64,000 nucleotides of DNA from positions 279,350 through 343,349 of the forward strand of contig NZ_QKOF01000005.1 of assembly GCF_014889545.1 (NCBI RefSeq), in the 5' to 3' direction. This DNA is from Methanothermobacter thermautotrophicus (GTDB lineage Archaea; Methanobacteriota; Methanobacteria; Methanobacteriales; Methanothermobacteraceae). Positions within the stretch are counted from its first letter, which is position 1; each line of letters begins with the position of its first letter. The translations under genes were made by a program, and so were the position numbers. The notes under the pieces are model-generated. The model was not told the origin of the DNA. It saw only the letters and a program-made list of their open reading frames with translations, and did no database searches. Of this stretch, positions 37,323 to 46,728 are shown piece after piece.

Positions 37323-39539
37323 ATGGCAAGGTACATAGAGCACCCCCTCATAAAGCCAGAGAAAATAGAGGCAAGGACCTACCAGCAGTTGCTGGCGGCA
37401 GACGTCCTCAGAAAGGGCAACTCAATGATAGTCGCCCCCACTGCCCTCGGAAAGACGGTTGTGGCTGTCCTTGTGGCTGCAGAGAGGCTCAGGAAATACA
37501 GGGAATCAAAGGTACTTATTCTATCACCAAGCAAACCCCTGGCCATACAGCATGAGGAGAGCTTCAGGGAGTTCATGCTTGCAACCTGCACATCCCTCAC
37601 AGGCAGCATAAAACCTGAAGAGAGAAAAGAACGGTGGATTGAATCCCAGGTGATATCCGCTACCCCACAGACAATCGAATCCGACATCCTTGCTGGAAGA
37701 TACGACCTCAGGGACGTTTCACTCATTGTATTCGATGAATGCCACCGGGCGGTTGGATCATACTCATACGTATTCCTTGCATCAAATTATGTACAGAACG
37801 CCAGGAACCCCCTCATACTGGGACTCACAGCATCTCCCGGTGCGGATGATGACAAAATAAAAACTGTCTGCGAGAACCTCTTCATGAAGAAGATTGTGGT
37901 TAAAACTGAGGGGGACCCTGATGTTAGGCCCTACCTCAAGCCCATAAAAATAGAATGGGTTAAGGTCAGGATGACCCCAGAACTTGAGGAGATAAGGGAA
38001 CTCCTGAGAAAGGTCCTTAAAAATCGGCTCAAGATGCTCAAAAACCTCGGGGTTATAGACACGGTCAGTGTGGGTAAGAAGGACCTCCTGAAGGCAAGGG
38101 GCCGCGTCCAGAACAGGATAGCGCGGTCAACCACGCCACCAAAGGCATGCTACAGGGCCATATCACTCATAGCATCCTGTATAAACGTTGAACACGCCCT
38201 TGAACTCCTTGAAACCCAGGGCATAAGGCCACTCCACAAGTACCTTCTAAGATTAAAGGGGAAAAAAACAAAGGCCGCAAAGGGCCTCCTTGCAGATCCT
38301 GACTTCACGAGAGCAATGCACCTCACAAGAAGAGCCATGATGTCAGGGATGGAACACCCTAAACTTGACAGGCTAATGGAGATACTTAAAGGGGAACTTA
38401 AGGGGGATGACGCTAGGATAATAGTTTTCACGCAGTTCCGCGACACCCTGGAGGAGATATACCAGAGGTGCAAACGTGAAGGTATCAGCGCGGTTAAATT
38501 TTATGGACAGAACAGCAGGAGCGGAGAGAAGGGTCTCACCCAGAAACAGCAGAGGGACATAATAAAATCCTTCCGCATGGGAAACCATGATGTGCTCCTA
38601 TCAACCAGCGTGGCCGAGGAAGGGATAGATATCCCCTCTGTAGACCTTGTGGTAATGTATGAACCTGTCCCCTCTGAGATAAGGATGATACAGAGACGTG
38701 GAAGGACTGGGAGAAAGAGGAGGGGCCGCATGATTGTCCTCATAACAGAGAAGACACGGGATGAGGCATACTACTACTCAAGTATCAGGAAGGAGAGATC
38801 CATGAAGGAGAACCTCAGGGGAGGATCAATCAACGTGGAGGTTAACCCCGTGGAGACACCCAAATCCTTGGGGCCCTTCATCTATGCTGATTCCCGTGAG
38901 GTAAACTCAAGGGTACTCCGGGAACTCAAAAAGATAGGGGTGGATTTTGAATTGAAACCCCTTGCGGTGGGTGACTATCAGATCAGCGAGGAGACCATAA
39001 TTGAGAGAAAGACAACACAGGACTTTATTGGTTCAATTATAGATAAAAGACTGTACAAACAGGCAAAGGAGATGGTCAAAAACTTTAAAAGGCCTGTTAT
39101 GATCATAGAGGGTGATGGCCTTTATTCAGGCTTCATAAATCCAGACGCCATCAGGGGTGCCCTTGCAGCCGTGGCAGTTGACTTCGGGATACCGATAATA
39201 CCCACAAGGTCAGCCGCAGATACTGCTGCAATGATAAGGAGGATAGCCCTGAGAGAACAGAGCGAAGGCAAACCTGATATCCGTGTTCGCACAGATAGGA
39301 AGCCCCTTACCCTGAGGGAGAAGCAACTCTTCATCGTGGAATCACTGCCAAATATCGGTTCAAAGTATGCTGAAAGGCTACTGGAGACCTTCGGTTCAGT
39401 TGAGGGTGTTATGAACGCCTCAGAGAAGGAACTGCGTAGCGTTGATGGTATAGGTGCAAAGAGGGCCTCGGAAATCAGGCGTGTCATTGAGGCAGAATTT
39501 AGGAGACCCCATGAAGCCACAAATTCAAGGGATAGGTGA
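37323..39539 (+). CDS. hef: Hef helicase-nuclease (XPF/FANCM family)
   Basis: The 738-residue protein combines an SF2 helicase and an ERCC4 nuclease. Helicase motifs include APTALGKT (residues 38-45), DECH (138-141), LGLTASPG and QRRGRTGRKRRG. After an insertion domain, the nuclease half carries GDYQISEETIIERKTTQDF (the GDx...ERKxxxDF site, about 545-563) and ends in two helix-hairpin-helix units (LPNIGSKYAERLL, VDGIGAKRASEI). Hef processes stalled forks and branched DNA in euryarchaea. All nuclease residues appear intact. It is 5 kb from the origin. Confidence 0.96.
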   Translation: MARYIEHPLIKPEKIEARTYQQLLAADVLRKGNSMIVAPTALGKTVVAVLVAAERLRKYRESKVLILSPSKPLAIQHEESFREFMLATCTSLTGSIKPEERKERWIESQVISATPQTIESDILAGRYDLRDVSLIVFDECHRAVGSYSYVFLASNYVQNARNPLILGLTASPGADDDKIKTVCENLFMKKIVVKTEGDPDVRPYLKPIKIEWVKVRMTPELEEIRELLRKVLKNRLKMLKNLGVIDTVSVGKKDLLKARGRVQNRIARSTTPPKACYRAISLIASCINVEHALELLETQGIRPLHKYLLRLKGKKTKAAKGLLADPDFTRAMHLTRRAMMSGMEHPKLDRLMEILKGELKGDDARIIVFTQFRDTLEEIYQRCKREGISAVKFYGQNSRSGEKGLTQKQQRDIIKSFRMGNHDVLLSTSVAEEGIDIPSVDLVVMYEPVPSEIRMIQRRGRTGRKRRGRMIVLITEKTRDEAYYYSSIRKERSMKENLRGGSINVEVNPVETPKSLGPFIYADSREVNSRVLRELKKIGVDFELKPLAVGDYQISEETIIERKTTQDFIGSIIDKRLYKQAKEMVKNFKRPVMIIEGDGLYSGFINPDAIRGALAAVAVDFGIPIIPTRSAADTAAMIRRIALREQSEGKPDIRVRTDRKPLTLREKQLFIVESLPNIGSKYAERLLETFGSVEGVMNASEKELRSVDGIGAKRASEIRRVIEAEFRRPHEATNSRDR

Positions 39540-39545
39540 TTGAAC

Positions 39546-40274
39546 TTGCGCATACTTATGGATGAGAGAGGTAAAAAATATCTTTTAGAGGAAGGAGAGG
39601 ACTTCCAGAGTGATATGGGAATCATCGAGGCAGAAAAAGTTGAGGATTCCAAACCAGGGGATGTCCTCAGGACCCACCTCGGAAAGGAGATCTATGTCAT
39701 AAAGCCCAGCCTCTCAGATTACCTTGAACTCATGGAGCGGAGGTGTTCAATACTCCTCCCCAAGGATATAGGGATGATATGTGCATATACCGGGATAGTT
39801 GAAGGTTCAAGGGTTGTTGATGCGGGTACCGGTGCGGGTACAGTTGCAATGTACCTCGCCAATATGGTGGGAGAATCAGGGCACGTGACAACCTATGAAA
39901 TACGTGAGGAATTTGCTGAGATAGCAGAGAAAAACATTTCAGCCTTTGGATTCAAAAATGTGGAGGTTAAGAACAGGGATATAAAGGAGGGTATAGAGGA
40001 GGATGACCTCGACCTGGTTTTTCTTGATCTGCCAAGGCCATGGGAGCTTATGGAGGATGTTCATGATTCCCTCCTGAAGGGTGGCTGGGCAGTCTTCTAC
40101 AACCCCTACATTGAACAGGTGAAGCTGATACACAGAATAGGTTCAAAGGTTGGATTCACAGATATAAGGACATTTGAAACCATTGAACGTGAAATAGAGG
40201 TCAGAAAGCAGGGAACAAGGCCCCGTACAAGGATGGTCGGTCATACAGGGTACCTGACATTCATGAGAAAGTAG
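39546..40274 (+). CDS. trmI: tRNA (adenine-N1)-methyltransferase TrmI
   Basis: The 242-residue SAM-dependent enzyme methylates N1 of adenosine in the T loop (A57/A58 in archaea). The SAM loop VVDAGTGAGTVAMYLA is near residues 97-112, YEIREEF follows, and the catalytic acidic site is in FLDLPRPWELM (near 160). The family N-terminal beta-barrel precedes it. Start TTG 39546 is five bases after GGTGAT, which spans the hef stop; a TTG two codons earlier abuts the site. It is translationally coupled to hef. Confidence 0.93.
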   Translation: MRILMDERGKKYLLEEGEDFQSDMGIIEAEKVEDSKPGDVLRTHLGKEIYVIKPSLSDYLELMERRCSILLPKDIGMICAYTGIVEGSRVVDAGTGAGTVAMYLANMVGESGHVTTYEIREEFAEIAEKNISAFGFKNVEVKNRDIKEGIEEDDLDLVFLDLPRPWELMEDVHDSLLKGGWAVFYNPYIEQVKLIHRIGSKVGFTDIRTFETIEREIEVRKQGTRPRTRMVGHTGYLTFMRK

Positions 40275-40302
40275 GTTATGAATAAATCTGGAAGGGTTGC
40301 TG

Positions 40303-41241
40303 ATGTTTGAAAACGTTATCTCAATAAAGGATTTTAGAAGGGAGGATATTGAGTTCATCCTCAGGGAAGCCGAGAAGATGGAGCCTGTTGCATCAGGAGA
40401 GAAATCTTCCAGCGCCCTCAGGGGGAAGATACTCGGGATGATGTTTTATGAGCCATCAACAAGGACGCGTTTATCTTTTGAAACTGCCATGAAACGCCTG
40501 GGGGGGAGCGTTGTTGGATTTGCAGATACAGGGGCAACATCCGCAGTCAAGGGTGAGAGCCTTACTGACACCGCAATGATGCTTTCGGCCTACTCCGACG
40601 CCATAGTTATAAGGCACAACCTTGAAGGTGCGGCCCGTTACATATCGGACGTTGTGGATGTTCCTGTGATAAACGCAGGGGATGGTGCCGGGCAGCACCC
40701 TACCCAGACCCTACTGGACCTCTACACCATGAAGAGGTACTTTGGGAGGATAGGTTCCCTCAGCGTAGCACTGGTTGGTGACCTGAAATACGGGAGGACA
40801 GTTCACTCACTTGCCTATGCCCTTGCTGTTTTCGGTGCCAGCATGAGCTTTGTATCACCGCCAGTCCTCAGGATGCCAGATAACATTATACATGACTTGA
40901 GGGGAGCAGGAGTTGAGGTTAAGGAGACAGAAAGACTTGATGATGTCATAGACGATGTGGATGTCCTTTATGTTACAAGGATACAGAAGGAACGCTTCCC
41001 TGACCCTGAGGAGTATTCAAGGATAAGGGGAGCCTACCACATAGATAGATCCGCCGTTGCTGACAGGGACCTGATAGTGATGCATCCACTCCCCAGGATA
41101 GATGAGATATCCCCTGAGGTGGATTCGCTTCCACAGGCCATGTACTTCAGGCAGGCATTTTATGGTGTTCCGGTCAGGATGGCCCTCTTGAGGATGTTAA
41201 TAATGGGGAGGGGAGGAGCAGAGAATCAGAAGATAGTTTGA
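40303..41241 (+). CDS. pyrB: Aspartate carbamoyltransferase catalytic subunit
   Basis: The 312-residue enzyme forms N-carbamoyl-aspartate in pyrimidine synthesis. The phosphate loop [13 protein letters not shown] lies near residues 49-61, the HNLEGAARY and [15 protein letters not shown] segments follow, and [14 protein letters not shown] near 263-276 gives the aspartate specificity. It lacks the ornithine-type HCLP motif seen in argF at 12.6 kb. The start ATG 40303 is preferred to a TTG at 40297. No pyrI regulatory subunit is adjacent. Confidence 0.97.
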   Translation: MFENVISIKDFRREDIEFILREAEKMEPVASGEKSSSALRGKILGMMFYEPSTRTRLSFETAMKRLGGSVVGFADTGATSAVKGESLTDTAMMLSAYSDAIVIRHNLEGAARYISDVVDVPVINAGDGAGQHPTQTLLDLYTMKRYFGRIGSLSVALVGDLKYGRTVHSLAYALAVFGASMSFVSPPVLRMPDNIIHDLRGAGVEVKETERLDDVIDDVDVLYVTRIQKERFPDPEEYSRIRGAYHIDRSAVADRDLIVMHPLPRIDEISPEVDSLPQAMYFRQAFYGVPVRMALLRMLIMGRGGAENQKIV

Positions 41242-41263
41242 CAGGAAATGTCCATGGACAGCA

Positions 41264-42412
41264 TCAGACACCCCAGAGTGAATCCTCCAGGATCGATGTC
41301 TCGCACTGGAGGTCTATTATATTTGTACGTCCCTTACCCCTTCCCCTTGAGACCGTGTTTGTGGATATCAGGCCAAGCATTTCAAGCTCATTTATGAAGT
41401 CAAATATTCTCCTGTAGGAAACAGAGTCTCCCTTAGCTATTTCCTTGTAGACCTCATAGAGCCTTCCGGAGGTTATCTCCTCCTTCCTCTTTGTAAGGTA
41501 GAGTATGGCCTCAAGCACCCTCTGCTGCTGGCTTGGCAGTGTCAGTATTATGTCTGTGATCTTGTTGTGTTCTATGTAGTCCTTGGCCTCCCTCACAAAG
41601 TCGCCCAAGACCATGTCAGATTCCCTTTCATCAGCAATTTCGCCGGCTGTCCTCAGGAGGTCCAGGGCGTACCTTGCGTCACCCTCCTCCTTTGCCGCCA
41701 GGGCTGCGCAGAGGGGTATGACATCATCCTCAAGGGCACCCTCCTTGAAGGACAGCTTCGACCTCTCCTCAAGGATGTCAACAAGTTGCTGGGCTCCATA
41801 GGGTGGGAAAACTATTTCCCTGTCCCTGAGGCTGCTCCTGACCCTGGGTTTTATGAATTTCTTAAACTCGACATAGTTGCTTATGGAGAGGATGGAGACA
41901 TTATCCGTCCTTGTTAGGGTGTAAAGGAGGCCATCACCATCGTTTCTTAGGAGTATGTCTATCTCATCAAGGACAACCATGAGTATCATATCCTGGCCAA
42001 AGGCGTTTTTCTTGAACATGTTCCTGAAGGTGTTCACGATTTCAGCCTTTGTCCAGCCACGGTAGGGGACATCACGACCAAGTTGCTGGCATAATCTTGC
42101 TATCACCTGGTACTCTGTTGTGTAATCTGTGCAGCGGATGTACTCTGTCCTTATATTCACGTCACAGTCCTTCGATGCTTCCTTCAGCTGCTTCATTGCA
42201 AATTTTGCAACTGCAGTTTTCCCTGTACCTGTTTTACCATAGATTGTGATATCAGGGGGTGTGACTCCATTGAGGGCCTCAACCCAGTACTTGGCTATGG
42301 ATCGTATCTGTTCCTCCCTGTGGGGTAACCTGTCAGGAAGGAACCTGTGATCAAGATATTTTTTATCCTTAAAAACAGATTCTTTGTCCCCTATCTCATC
42401 AAAAATGTTCAT
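41264..42412 (-). CDS. cdc6: Orc1/Cdc6 origin-binding initiator
   Basis: The 382-residue AAA+ ATPase has Walker A GKTGTGKT at residues 59-66, Walker B MVVLDEID near 146-152 and a sensor 1 region with SISNYVEF. The C-terminal winged helix (about 290-382) binds origin boxes. It lies directly beside the array of repeats at 42564-43188, as in other archaeal origin/initiator pairs, so it is the likely initiator that loads MCM here. The gene is transcribed away from the origin. The ATG follows AAGTGGTACT. From memory, the M. thermautotrophicus counterpart is MTH1412. Confidence 0.96.
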   Translation of the reverse strand: MNIFDEIGDKESVFKDKKYLDHRFLPDRLPHREEQIRSIAKYWVEALNGVTPPDITIYGKTGTGKTAVAKFAMKQLKEASKDCDVNIRTEYIRCTDYTTEYQVIARLCQQLGRDVPYRGWTKAEIVNTFRNMFKKNAFGQDMILMVVLDEIDILLRNDGDGLLYTLTRTDNVSILSISNYVEFKKFIKPRVRSSLRDREIVFPPYGAQQLVDILEERSKLSFKEGALEDDVIPLCAALAAKEEGDARYALDLLRTAGEIADERESDMVLGDFVREAKDYIEHNKITDIILTLPSQQQRVLEAILYLTKRKEEITSGRLYEVYKEIAKGDSVSYRRIFDFINELEMLGLISTNTVSRGRGKGRTNIIDLQCETSILEDSLWGV

Positions 42413-42563
42413 AGTACCACTTCAACTAATTTTTAGAGAAAACTGCTGCGTAAAATCTCAATAAAGGCCCTGAAACTTGTGTGCAGTTAAATTTAGGATT
42501 ATTTTGACCTTTTTAGCTGGCAGCGCCCCTTCAATACCATGCCCTAGATTCTGGGTGTGGTGG

Positions 42564-42874
42564 ATTTCAAGTGTAAATTCTCTTATTCTAACTATTAGAT
42601 AAAAGTTTTTATTAAAATCAGAGTTTTAGATAATAATGCCTGTGAGACATCCATTTCAACTGTAACTATATGCGTCACTGACAGAAATCAGATGAGAGAG
42701 GTGGATTTCAAGTGTATCAATTATTATTAATTCATGCTCCAGTTGGTAGGTGTGAGACATCCATTTCAACTGTAACATGATGTTACTACTGATATCCTCT
42801 GAGAGAGACATTGATTTCAAGTGTAAGTTGTTATTAATCAACCATGATTTTTTGAGACATCCACTTCAACTGTA
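42564..42874 (-). repeat. Left arm of origin boxes (six copies)
   Basis: Copies read ATTTCAAGTGTAA at 42564-42576, ATTTCAACTGTAA at 42653-42665, ATTTCAAGTGTA at 42705-42716, ATTTCAACTGTAA at 42763-42775, ATTTCAAGTGTAA at 42814-42826 and ACTTCAACTGTA at 42863-42874. AAGTG and AACTG variants alternate strictly. The AACTG copies share the flank GAGACATCC; the AAGTG copies at 42705 and 42814 are preceded by GAGAGAG-containing flanks. Confidence 0.9.
42577..42645. other. Candidate DNA-unwinding element in oriC
   Basis: The stretch between the first two left-arm boxes is made mostly of A and T (for example ATAAAAGTTTTTATTAAAAT) and sits in the only wide gap in the box spacing (89 instead of about 50 bp). 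It is the most easily melted part of the origin by eye. It also could contain promoter elements for cdc6, whose start is about 165 bp to the left. Confidence 0.45.
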
Positions 42875-42921
42875 TTTAAGGTTCTCCCCCTGCTCCTTGA
42901 ACCTGTAACTGGGAGCTAATG

Positions 42922-43188
42922 TTACACTTGAAACCAATGTCATCGTTTAGATGAAACTCTTAATAAAAATTTACAGTTGAAATTGACCTCTCTCTGTCAG
43001 ACACTCACATACATCCGCAGGTTACAGTTGAAATTGACCTCTCTGACCTGAGATAACAAGTGATAAGATAGATGTTACACTTGAAATCATTGACCCACAC
43101 TCCAGGAAGAGTTATTCAGATAATCTTACAGTTGAAAAGGATCCCCCACAGAGCAGAATAAAATTTCAAGGAAGCATTACAGTTGAAA
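42922..43188 (+). repeat. Right arm of origin boxes (six copies)
   Basis: Copies read TTACACTTGAAA at 42922-42933, TTACAGTTGAAAT at 42971-42983 and 43022-43034, TTACACTTGAAAT at 43075-43087, TTACAGTTGAAAA at 43126-43138 and TTACAGTTGAAAC at 43177-43188. Intervals are 49, 51, 53, 51 and 51 bp. Most are followed by TTGACC or a CCCCC run (for example TTGACCTCTCT), a counterpart of the G-rich element of longer archaeal origin boxes. Confidence 0.9.
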
Positions 43189-43197
43189 CTGACCCCC

Positions 43198-43665
43198 CTA
43201 AACATACATGCTATCATGTTCAGTTCGCTCTTCACCGAAACGTTCCTGTATCATCCACATGACCTGCAGTTTGGCCCTGAACACATTTTTTATACTTGAA
43301 ATTAATCTATCCTTTGAAAGTCCATCAAAGAATATCTCATCGGTGACAAGGTAACTGTTGAGGACGTTCTCCGGGTGATCCAGCTGAAAATCAACCCCGA
43401 AGCGATTCAGTGTAAAACGGACCTTCCATATGAATTCAGTCCGCTTCTCCATGCTAAGTGCCCGGATCCCTGCCTGATGCTCTGGACTAACACTGGTTGC
43501 GCAGGCTATCAGGACCATGTCCTCCTTACCTGCTGGCTGGATTATATCAATAACGTGATCATCCGGGTAGTTCACAACATAGTGGAATCTGGCGTTTTCG
43601 TCAGGGACTTCCATACGCAGGAAACCCTCTTCCTCAAGCCATTTCTTGATCATTTCACTGGACAT
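43198..43665 (-). CDS. DUF2299 family protein
   Basis: The 155-residue soluble protein matches DUF2299 in length and sequence style (IKKWLEEEGFLRMEVPDENARFHYVVNYPD at the N-terminus; NRFGVDFQLDH in the middle). The fold in this family is chaperone-like (CesT/type III secretion chaperone related), but no function is known. It ends nine bases from the last origin box, so transcription runs into the origin. ATG 43665 follows GTGATAAC. The proximity to the origin may be chance. Confidence 0.75.
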   Translation of the reverse strand: MSSEMIKKWLEEEGFLRMEVPDENARFHYVVNYPDDHVIDIIQPAGKEDMVLIACATSVSPEHQAGIRALSMEKRTEFIWKVRFTLNRFGVDFQLDHPENVLNSYLVTDEIFFDGLSKDRLISSIKNVFRAKLQVMWMIQERFGEERTEHDSMYV

Positions 43666-43762
43666 GTTATCACGGCTATAACTATATCAATTCATGAATA
43701 TATATATGAAAATTATTACAGGTCTCAAATTATATAATGGAGCACAGTTAAAAGAGGAGTAC

Positions 43763-44656
43763 ATGAATGAAGTTTCAGTCCTCCTCTTAGCCCTCATCTT
43801 CGACGTTCTCCTTGGGGAACCACCCAGAAGGGTTCACCCTGTTGTCTGGATGGGTTCGGCAATAGAGGTGATGAAGAGACTCCTTGGAAAAGGTCGCACG
43901 TCGGGTATAGTCCTTACAGTCGCAGTCGCAGTGCCATTCACACTTCCCCTACTACTGATCAACCATATTCAAGGCCCCCTGAATGTCATGATATCCTCCC
44001 TCCTACTTTCAGCGGTGATATCAGTGAGGCTGCTCGTAACCTCTGCCCTGGAGGTCGGAGGATCCCTCAATGATGACATTGAAGAGGCCAGGAAGAAACT
44101 TTCAATGCTTGTTAGCAGGGATACCAGTTCCCTATCAGGCAAACAGATAACCTCAGCGGCCATTGAGACTCTCACAGAAAACATTACGGATTCAGTGACA
44201 GCCCCCCTCTTCTATTTCATTCTCCTCGGCCTTCCAGGCGCCTTCCTGTACAGGGTGGTTAATACACTTGATGCCATGGTAGGCTACCTTGACAACGAGA
44301 ACAGAGATATAGGGTGGTTCCCTGCAAAGCTGGATGATGTACTCAACTACATCCCAGCGAGAATAACAGGTTTCCTGATGGTCCCTGCAGCCCTTCTCCT
44401 CGGCATGAACTGGAGGGGATCCCTCCGGATCCTTTTGAGGGATGCCAGGATGACCCCAAGCCCAAACTCAGGTTTCACCATGGCTGCAGCGGCAGGGGCC
44501 CTTTCAGTTCAGCTGGAAAAGCCAGGGGTTTATGTCCTCGGTGACCCCTCTGATGAACTGAACAGCGGAAAACTTCTTGAGGCCGTGAAACTGAGCTCAA
44601 TGACCTTGATAATCTTCACAGCCTCTGCAGCGGGACTGATGCTTGTGATACCATAA
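43763..44656 (+). CDS. cbiB: Adenosylcobinamide-phosphate synthase (CbiB/CobD)
   Basis: The 297-residue membrane protein attaches aminopropanol phosphate to adenosylcobyric acid. Characteristic segments are ALIFDVLLGEPPRRVHPVVWMG (by position 8-29), SAAIETLTENITDSVTAPLFY near 138-158, and DARMTPSPNSGFTMAAAAGAL near 230-250. Four or five hydrophobic segments are visible. The ATG follows GAGGAGTAC; upstream in-frame codons do not match the family. It is followed by cbiG. Confidence 0.94.
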   Translation: MNEVSVLLLALIFDVLLGEPPRRVHPVVWMGSAIEVMKRLLGKGRTSGIVLTVAVAVPFTLPLLLINHIQGPLNVMISSLLLSAVISVRLLVTSALEVGGSLNDDIEEARKKLSMLVSRDTSSLSGKQITSAAIETLTENITDSVTAPLFYFILLGLPGAFLYRVVNTLDAMVGYLDNENRDIGWFPAKLDDVLNYIPARITGFLMVPAALLLGMNWRGSLRILLRDARMTPSPNSGFTMAAAAGALSVQLEKPGVYVLGDPSDELNSGKLLEAVKLSSMTLIIFTASAAGLMLVIP

Positions 44657-44699
44657 AGGGCTTGACCTCATACTAAAATGTGCTGATGCTTGTGATAGC

Positions 44700-45689
44700 A
44701 TGATGGTAACCATAGTCACACTGACAGAGAGGGCAAGAAGACTCGCGGAGGAAATAAGGGAGAAACTCATCAATGATCCAACCATCCTCTCAGTTGAGGT
44801 TATACACCGGAACATGGACCTGCGGGATGTTTTCGCTAAAAGTGATGTTATAGTGGGTATAATGGCTGCAGGTATAATGGTGAGAAAGATGGCACCGCTG
44901 ATCAGTAACAAATTATCAGACCCGGGGGTCCTGGTTGTTGATGAAATGGGCTCAAATGTTATAAGTCTGCTCTCTGGTCATGCAGGGGGTGCCAATGACT
45001 TTGCAATTAAACTTGCAGGCCTTATAGGCGCGAATCCTGTTATAACAACATCAACAGACGTCAATGGCCTCGTAGGTATCGATACATTTGCAGCCAGGTA
45101 CTTCTACAGGATACTTGACCCCCACCTCATCAGGCACTTCAACTCCTCAATTATCAGGGGGCACAGGGTCGAACTTCACTCATCCAGAAACCTGGAGGCC
45201 CTAATTGATGATGATATGAGCCGAACCTACAGCTATGTACCTGAGGGAGACGAGATTGTGAGGGCACACTGCAACTCCAGGGTCATGAGGCTGGCCCCCC
45301 TGAAACTCTCCATGGGGATAGGGACAAGGAGGGGGGTTGGATCAGATAGAGTAATCGCCCTCATCATGGACACCCTGAAACTGGTTAAAATACCTCCTGA
45401 ACGGCTTGATGCCATTGCAACGGGCTACATGAAGAGGGAGGAGGGGGGGATAATGGAGGCCGCCAGGCTCCTGGGGGTGCCTCTTGAATTCATAGGCCCT
45501 GAAGAACTTGAGTCCCAGAATACCCACTCCTTTTCTGAATTTGTCCATGAAAAATTTGGAGTGGGGAGTGTATGTGAAGCAGCAGCCCTCAGCAGCGCTG
45601 GTAAGGACTCAAAACTCGTAATAAGAAAAACAAAGGCCAATGGAGTCACAGCTGCACTTGCAGTTTCAGGGAAACCAAAATCTTTTTAA
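44700..45689 (+). CDS. cbiG: Cobalt-precorrin-5A hydrolase (CbiG)
   Basis: The 329-residue enzyme opens the lactone ring of cobalt-precorrin-5A and releases acetaldehyde in the anaerobic corrinoid path. N-terminal and middle CbiG domains carry GIMAAGIMVRKMAPLISNK and SLLSGHAGGANDFA; the C-terminal domain carries MGIGTRRGVGSDRVIALI and CEAAALSSAG. The start ATG 44700 (or ATG 44703) follows GTGATAGC. A 15-bp sequence from the end of cbiB is repeated just before this start. It is in an apparent unit with cbiB. Confidence 0.93.
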   Translation: MMVTIVTLTERARRLAEEIREKLINDPTILSVEVIHRNMDLRDVFAKSDVIVGIMAAGIMVRKMAPLISNKLSDPGVLVVDEMGSNVISLLSGHAGGANDFAIKLAGLIGANPVITTSTDVNGLVGIDTFAARYFYRILDPHLIRHFNSSIIRGHRVELHSSRNLEALIDDDMSRTYSYVPEGDEIVRAHCNSRVMRLAPLKLSMGIGTRRGVGSDRVIALIMDTLKLVKIPPERLDAIATGYMKREEGGIMEAARLLGVPLEFIGPEELESQNTHSFSEFVHEKFGVGSVCEAAALSSAGKDSKLVIRKTKANGVTAALAVSGKPKSF

Positions 45690-45762
45690 CCCAAATGATA
45701 TAAACGAGATTGAATATAAACATTATTCTGTATTCTTCAGGAATCAGTAGGGAGGACCCAAC

Positions 45763-46017
45763 ATGAGTAATGAAACATTCAATCGCGTTTCTGAAATTTT
45801 GAGGCACATTATGGAAGACAGCAGCGTCCCCAGGAACATTAGAAGAGCAGCAGAGGAATCAAATGAGATCCTGAATAACCCTGATGAGGACAGCACAGTC
45901 AGGGCCAGTACTGTTATATCCATCCTCGATGAGATAAGCAACGACCCCAACATACCCATACATGCAAGGACGCTGGTATGGGAGATACTCAGCGAACTTG
46001 AATCCATAAGGGAATAA
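45763..46017 (+). CDS. UPF0147 family protein
   Basis: The 84-residue, acidic, all-helical protein matches UPF0147 along its whole length, with a two-fold internal pattern ([21 protein letters not shown] and [18 protein letters not shown]) suggesting paired helical hairpins. The family is conserved in archaea and has no assigned role. Start ATG follows GGAGGACCCAAC. It is convergent with the aldolase gene. Confidence 0.9.
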   Translation: MSNETFNRVSEILRHIMEDSSVPRNIRRAAEESNEILNNPDEDSTVRASTVISILDEISNDPNIPIHARTLVWEILSELESIRE

Positions 46018-46079
46018 ACTGTTTCTAATTTTCAGGGTTTCAGGAGGTTAAACCAGTTTTAATATTTTTATGCGGCTGA

Positions 46080-46646
46080 TTATTTTTTCATTGATTCCAG
46101 GACCCCCGATATGAACTGGGTCCTTGCAGACTCCTCAACGAATTCTGCCAGTAGAAGTGCGTCCCTTAGACTTTCACCTGCACATACAACCCCATGGTCT
46201 TCCAGAATGGCAGCATCCTCATCAGCCATCACCCTGCCGCATTCAGCTGCAAGTTCTCTGCTGCCTGGAGGGTGGTAGGGAACCATGGGTATGTAACCCC
46301 TCCCGAGACCCCTGAAGCCTTCCATCTTCTCAATTTGAACCCCTGCAATGGAGAAGGCCCTAGCATATGGTGAATGTGTGTGCACTATCCCACCCACATC
46401 TGGCCGTGCCCTGTAGACCTCCAGGTGGAGTTCCAGTTCAGAGGATGGCCTCCCTCCCCTGAGGACCCTTCCATTAAGGTCCACCACAACAACATTCCTG
46501 AGTGAAACCTCACCGAGGGGTACCATGGTGGGTGTTATGAAGACCCTGTCACCACGCCTTGCACTCACATTTCCACCTATACCAGATACAAGCCCTGTCC
46601 TGTAAATATGAAGTGAAACGTCAACAACCTCTCTTATCGTGTTCAA
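46080..46646 (-). CDS. Class II aldolase/adducin family (L-fuculose-phosphate aldolase type)
   Basis: The 188-residue zinc enzyme has the class II aldolase signatures: TGLVSGIGGNVSARRGD (near 16-32), zinc-binding HTHSPYARAF (near 91-100) and third ligand His in ILEDHGVVCAG (near 151). In methanogens this family makes lactaldehyde from fuculose-1-phosphate for the lactate moiety of coenzyme F420 in a proposed route. I prefer start TTG 46646, four bases after GGTGAT; a GTG three codons earlier overlaps that site. It lies 82 bp downstream of the PolD small subunit on the same strand. Confidence 0.88.
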   Translation of the reverse strand: MNTIREVVDVSLHIYRTGLVSGIGGNVSARRGDRVFITPTMVPLGEVSLRNVVVVDLNGRVLRGGRPSSELELHLEVYRARPDVGGIVHTHSPYARAFSIAGVQIEKMEGFRGLGRGYIPMVPYHPPGSRELAAECGRVMADEDAAILEDHGVVCAGESLRDALLLAEFVEESARTQFISGVLESMKK

Positions 46647-46728
46647 GTCTATCACCTGTGAAGTGGCTCAACAGCCTGCACTGTATCAACTCATTAGCAA
46701 CTTCGGCCGGCTTTATCAGAGGATAACC

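Larger units (their letters stand above)
42413..43197. other. oriC: Replication origin (oriC)
   Basis: This 785-bp gene-free block next to orc1/cdc6 contains twelve copies of a 12-13 bp box, TTAC(A)[C/G]TTGAAAT or its reverse complement. Six face left at 42564-42874 and six face right at 42922-43188, with starts 49-59 bp apart except for one interval of 89 bp. The arms are head-to-head around 42875-42921. An A/T-rich stretch (42577-42645) lies between the first two boxes. The box matches what I recall as the origin recognition element bound by Cdc6 in M. thermautotrophicus. The element is a textbook type; origin activity is inferred from context. Confidence 0.93.

Noticed and set aside
42470..42495. 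Additional weak origin boxes (AACTTGTG and GCAGTTAAAT)
   Set aside because: They match the box at too few positions and do not fit the 50-bp spacing.
42564..43188. Regularly spaced short repeats suggesting a CRISPR array
   Set aside because: The units are only 12-13 bp, variable, reverse orientation halfway and lie next to orc1/cdc6. They are origin boxes. No cas genes are present.
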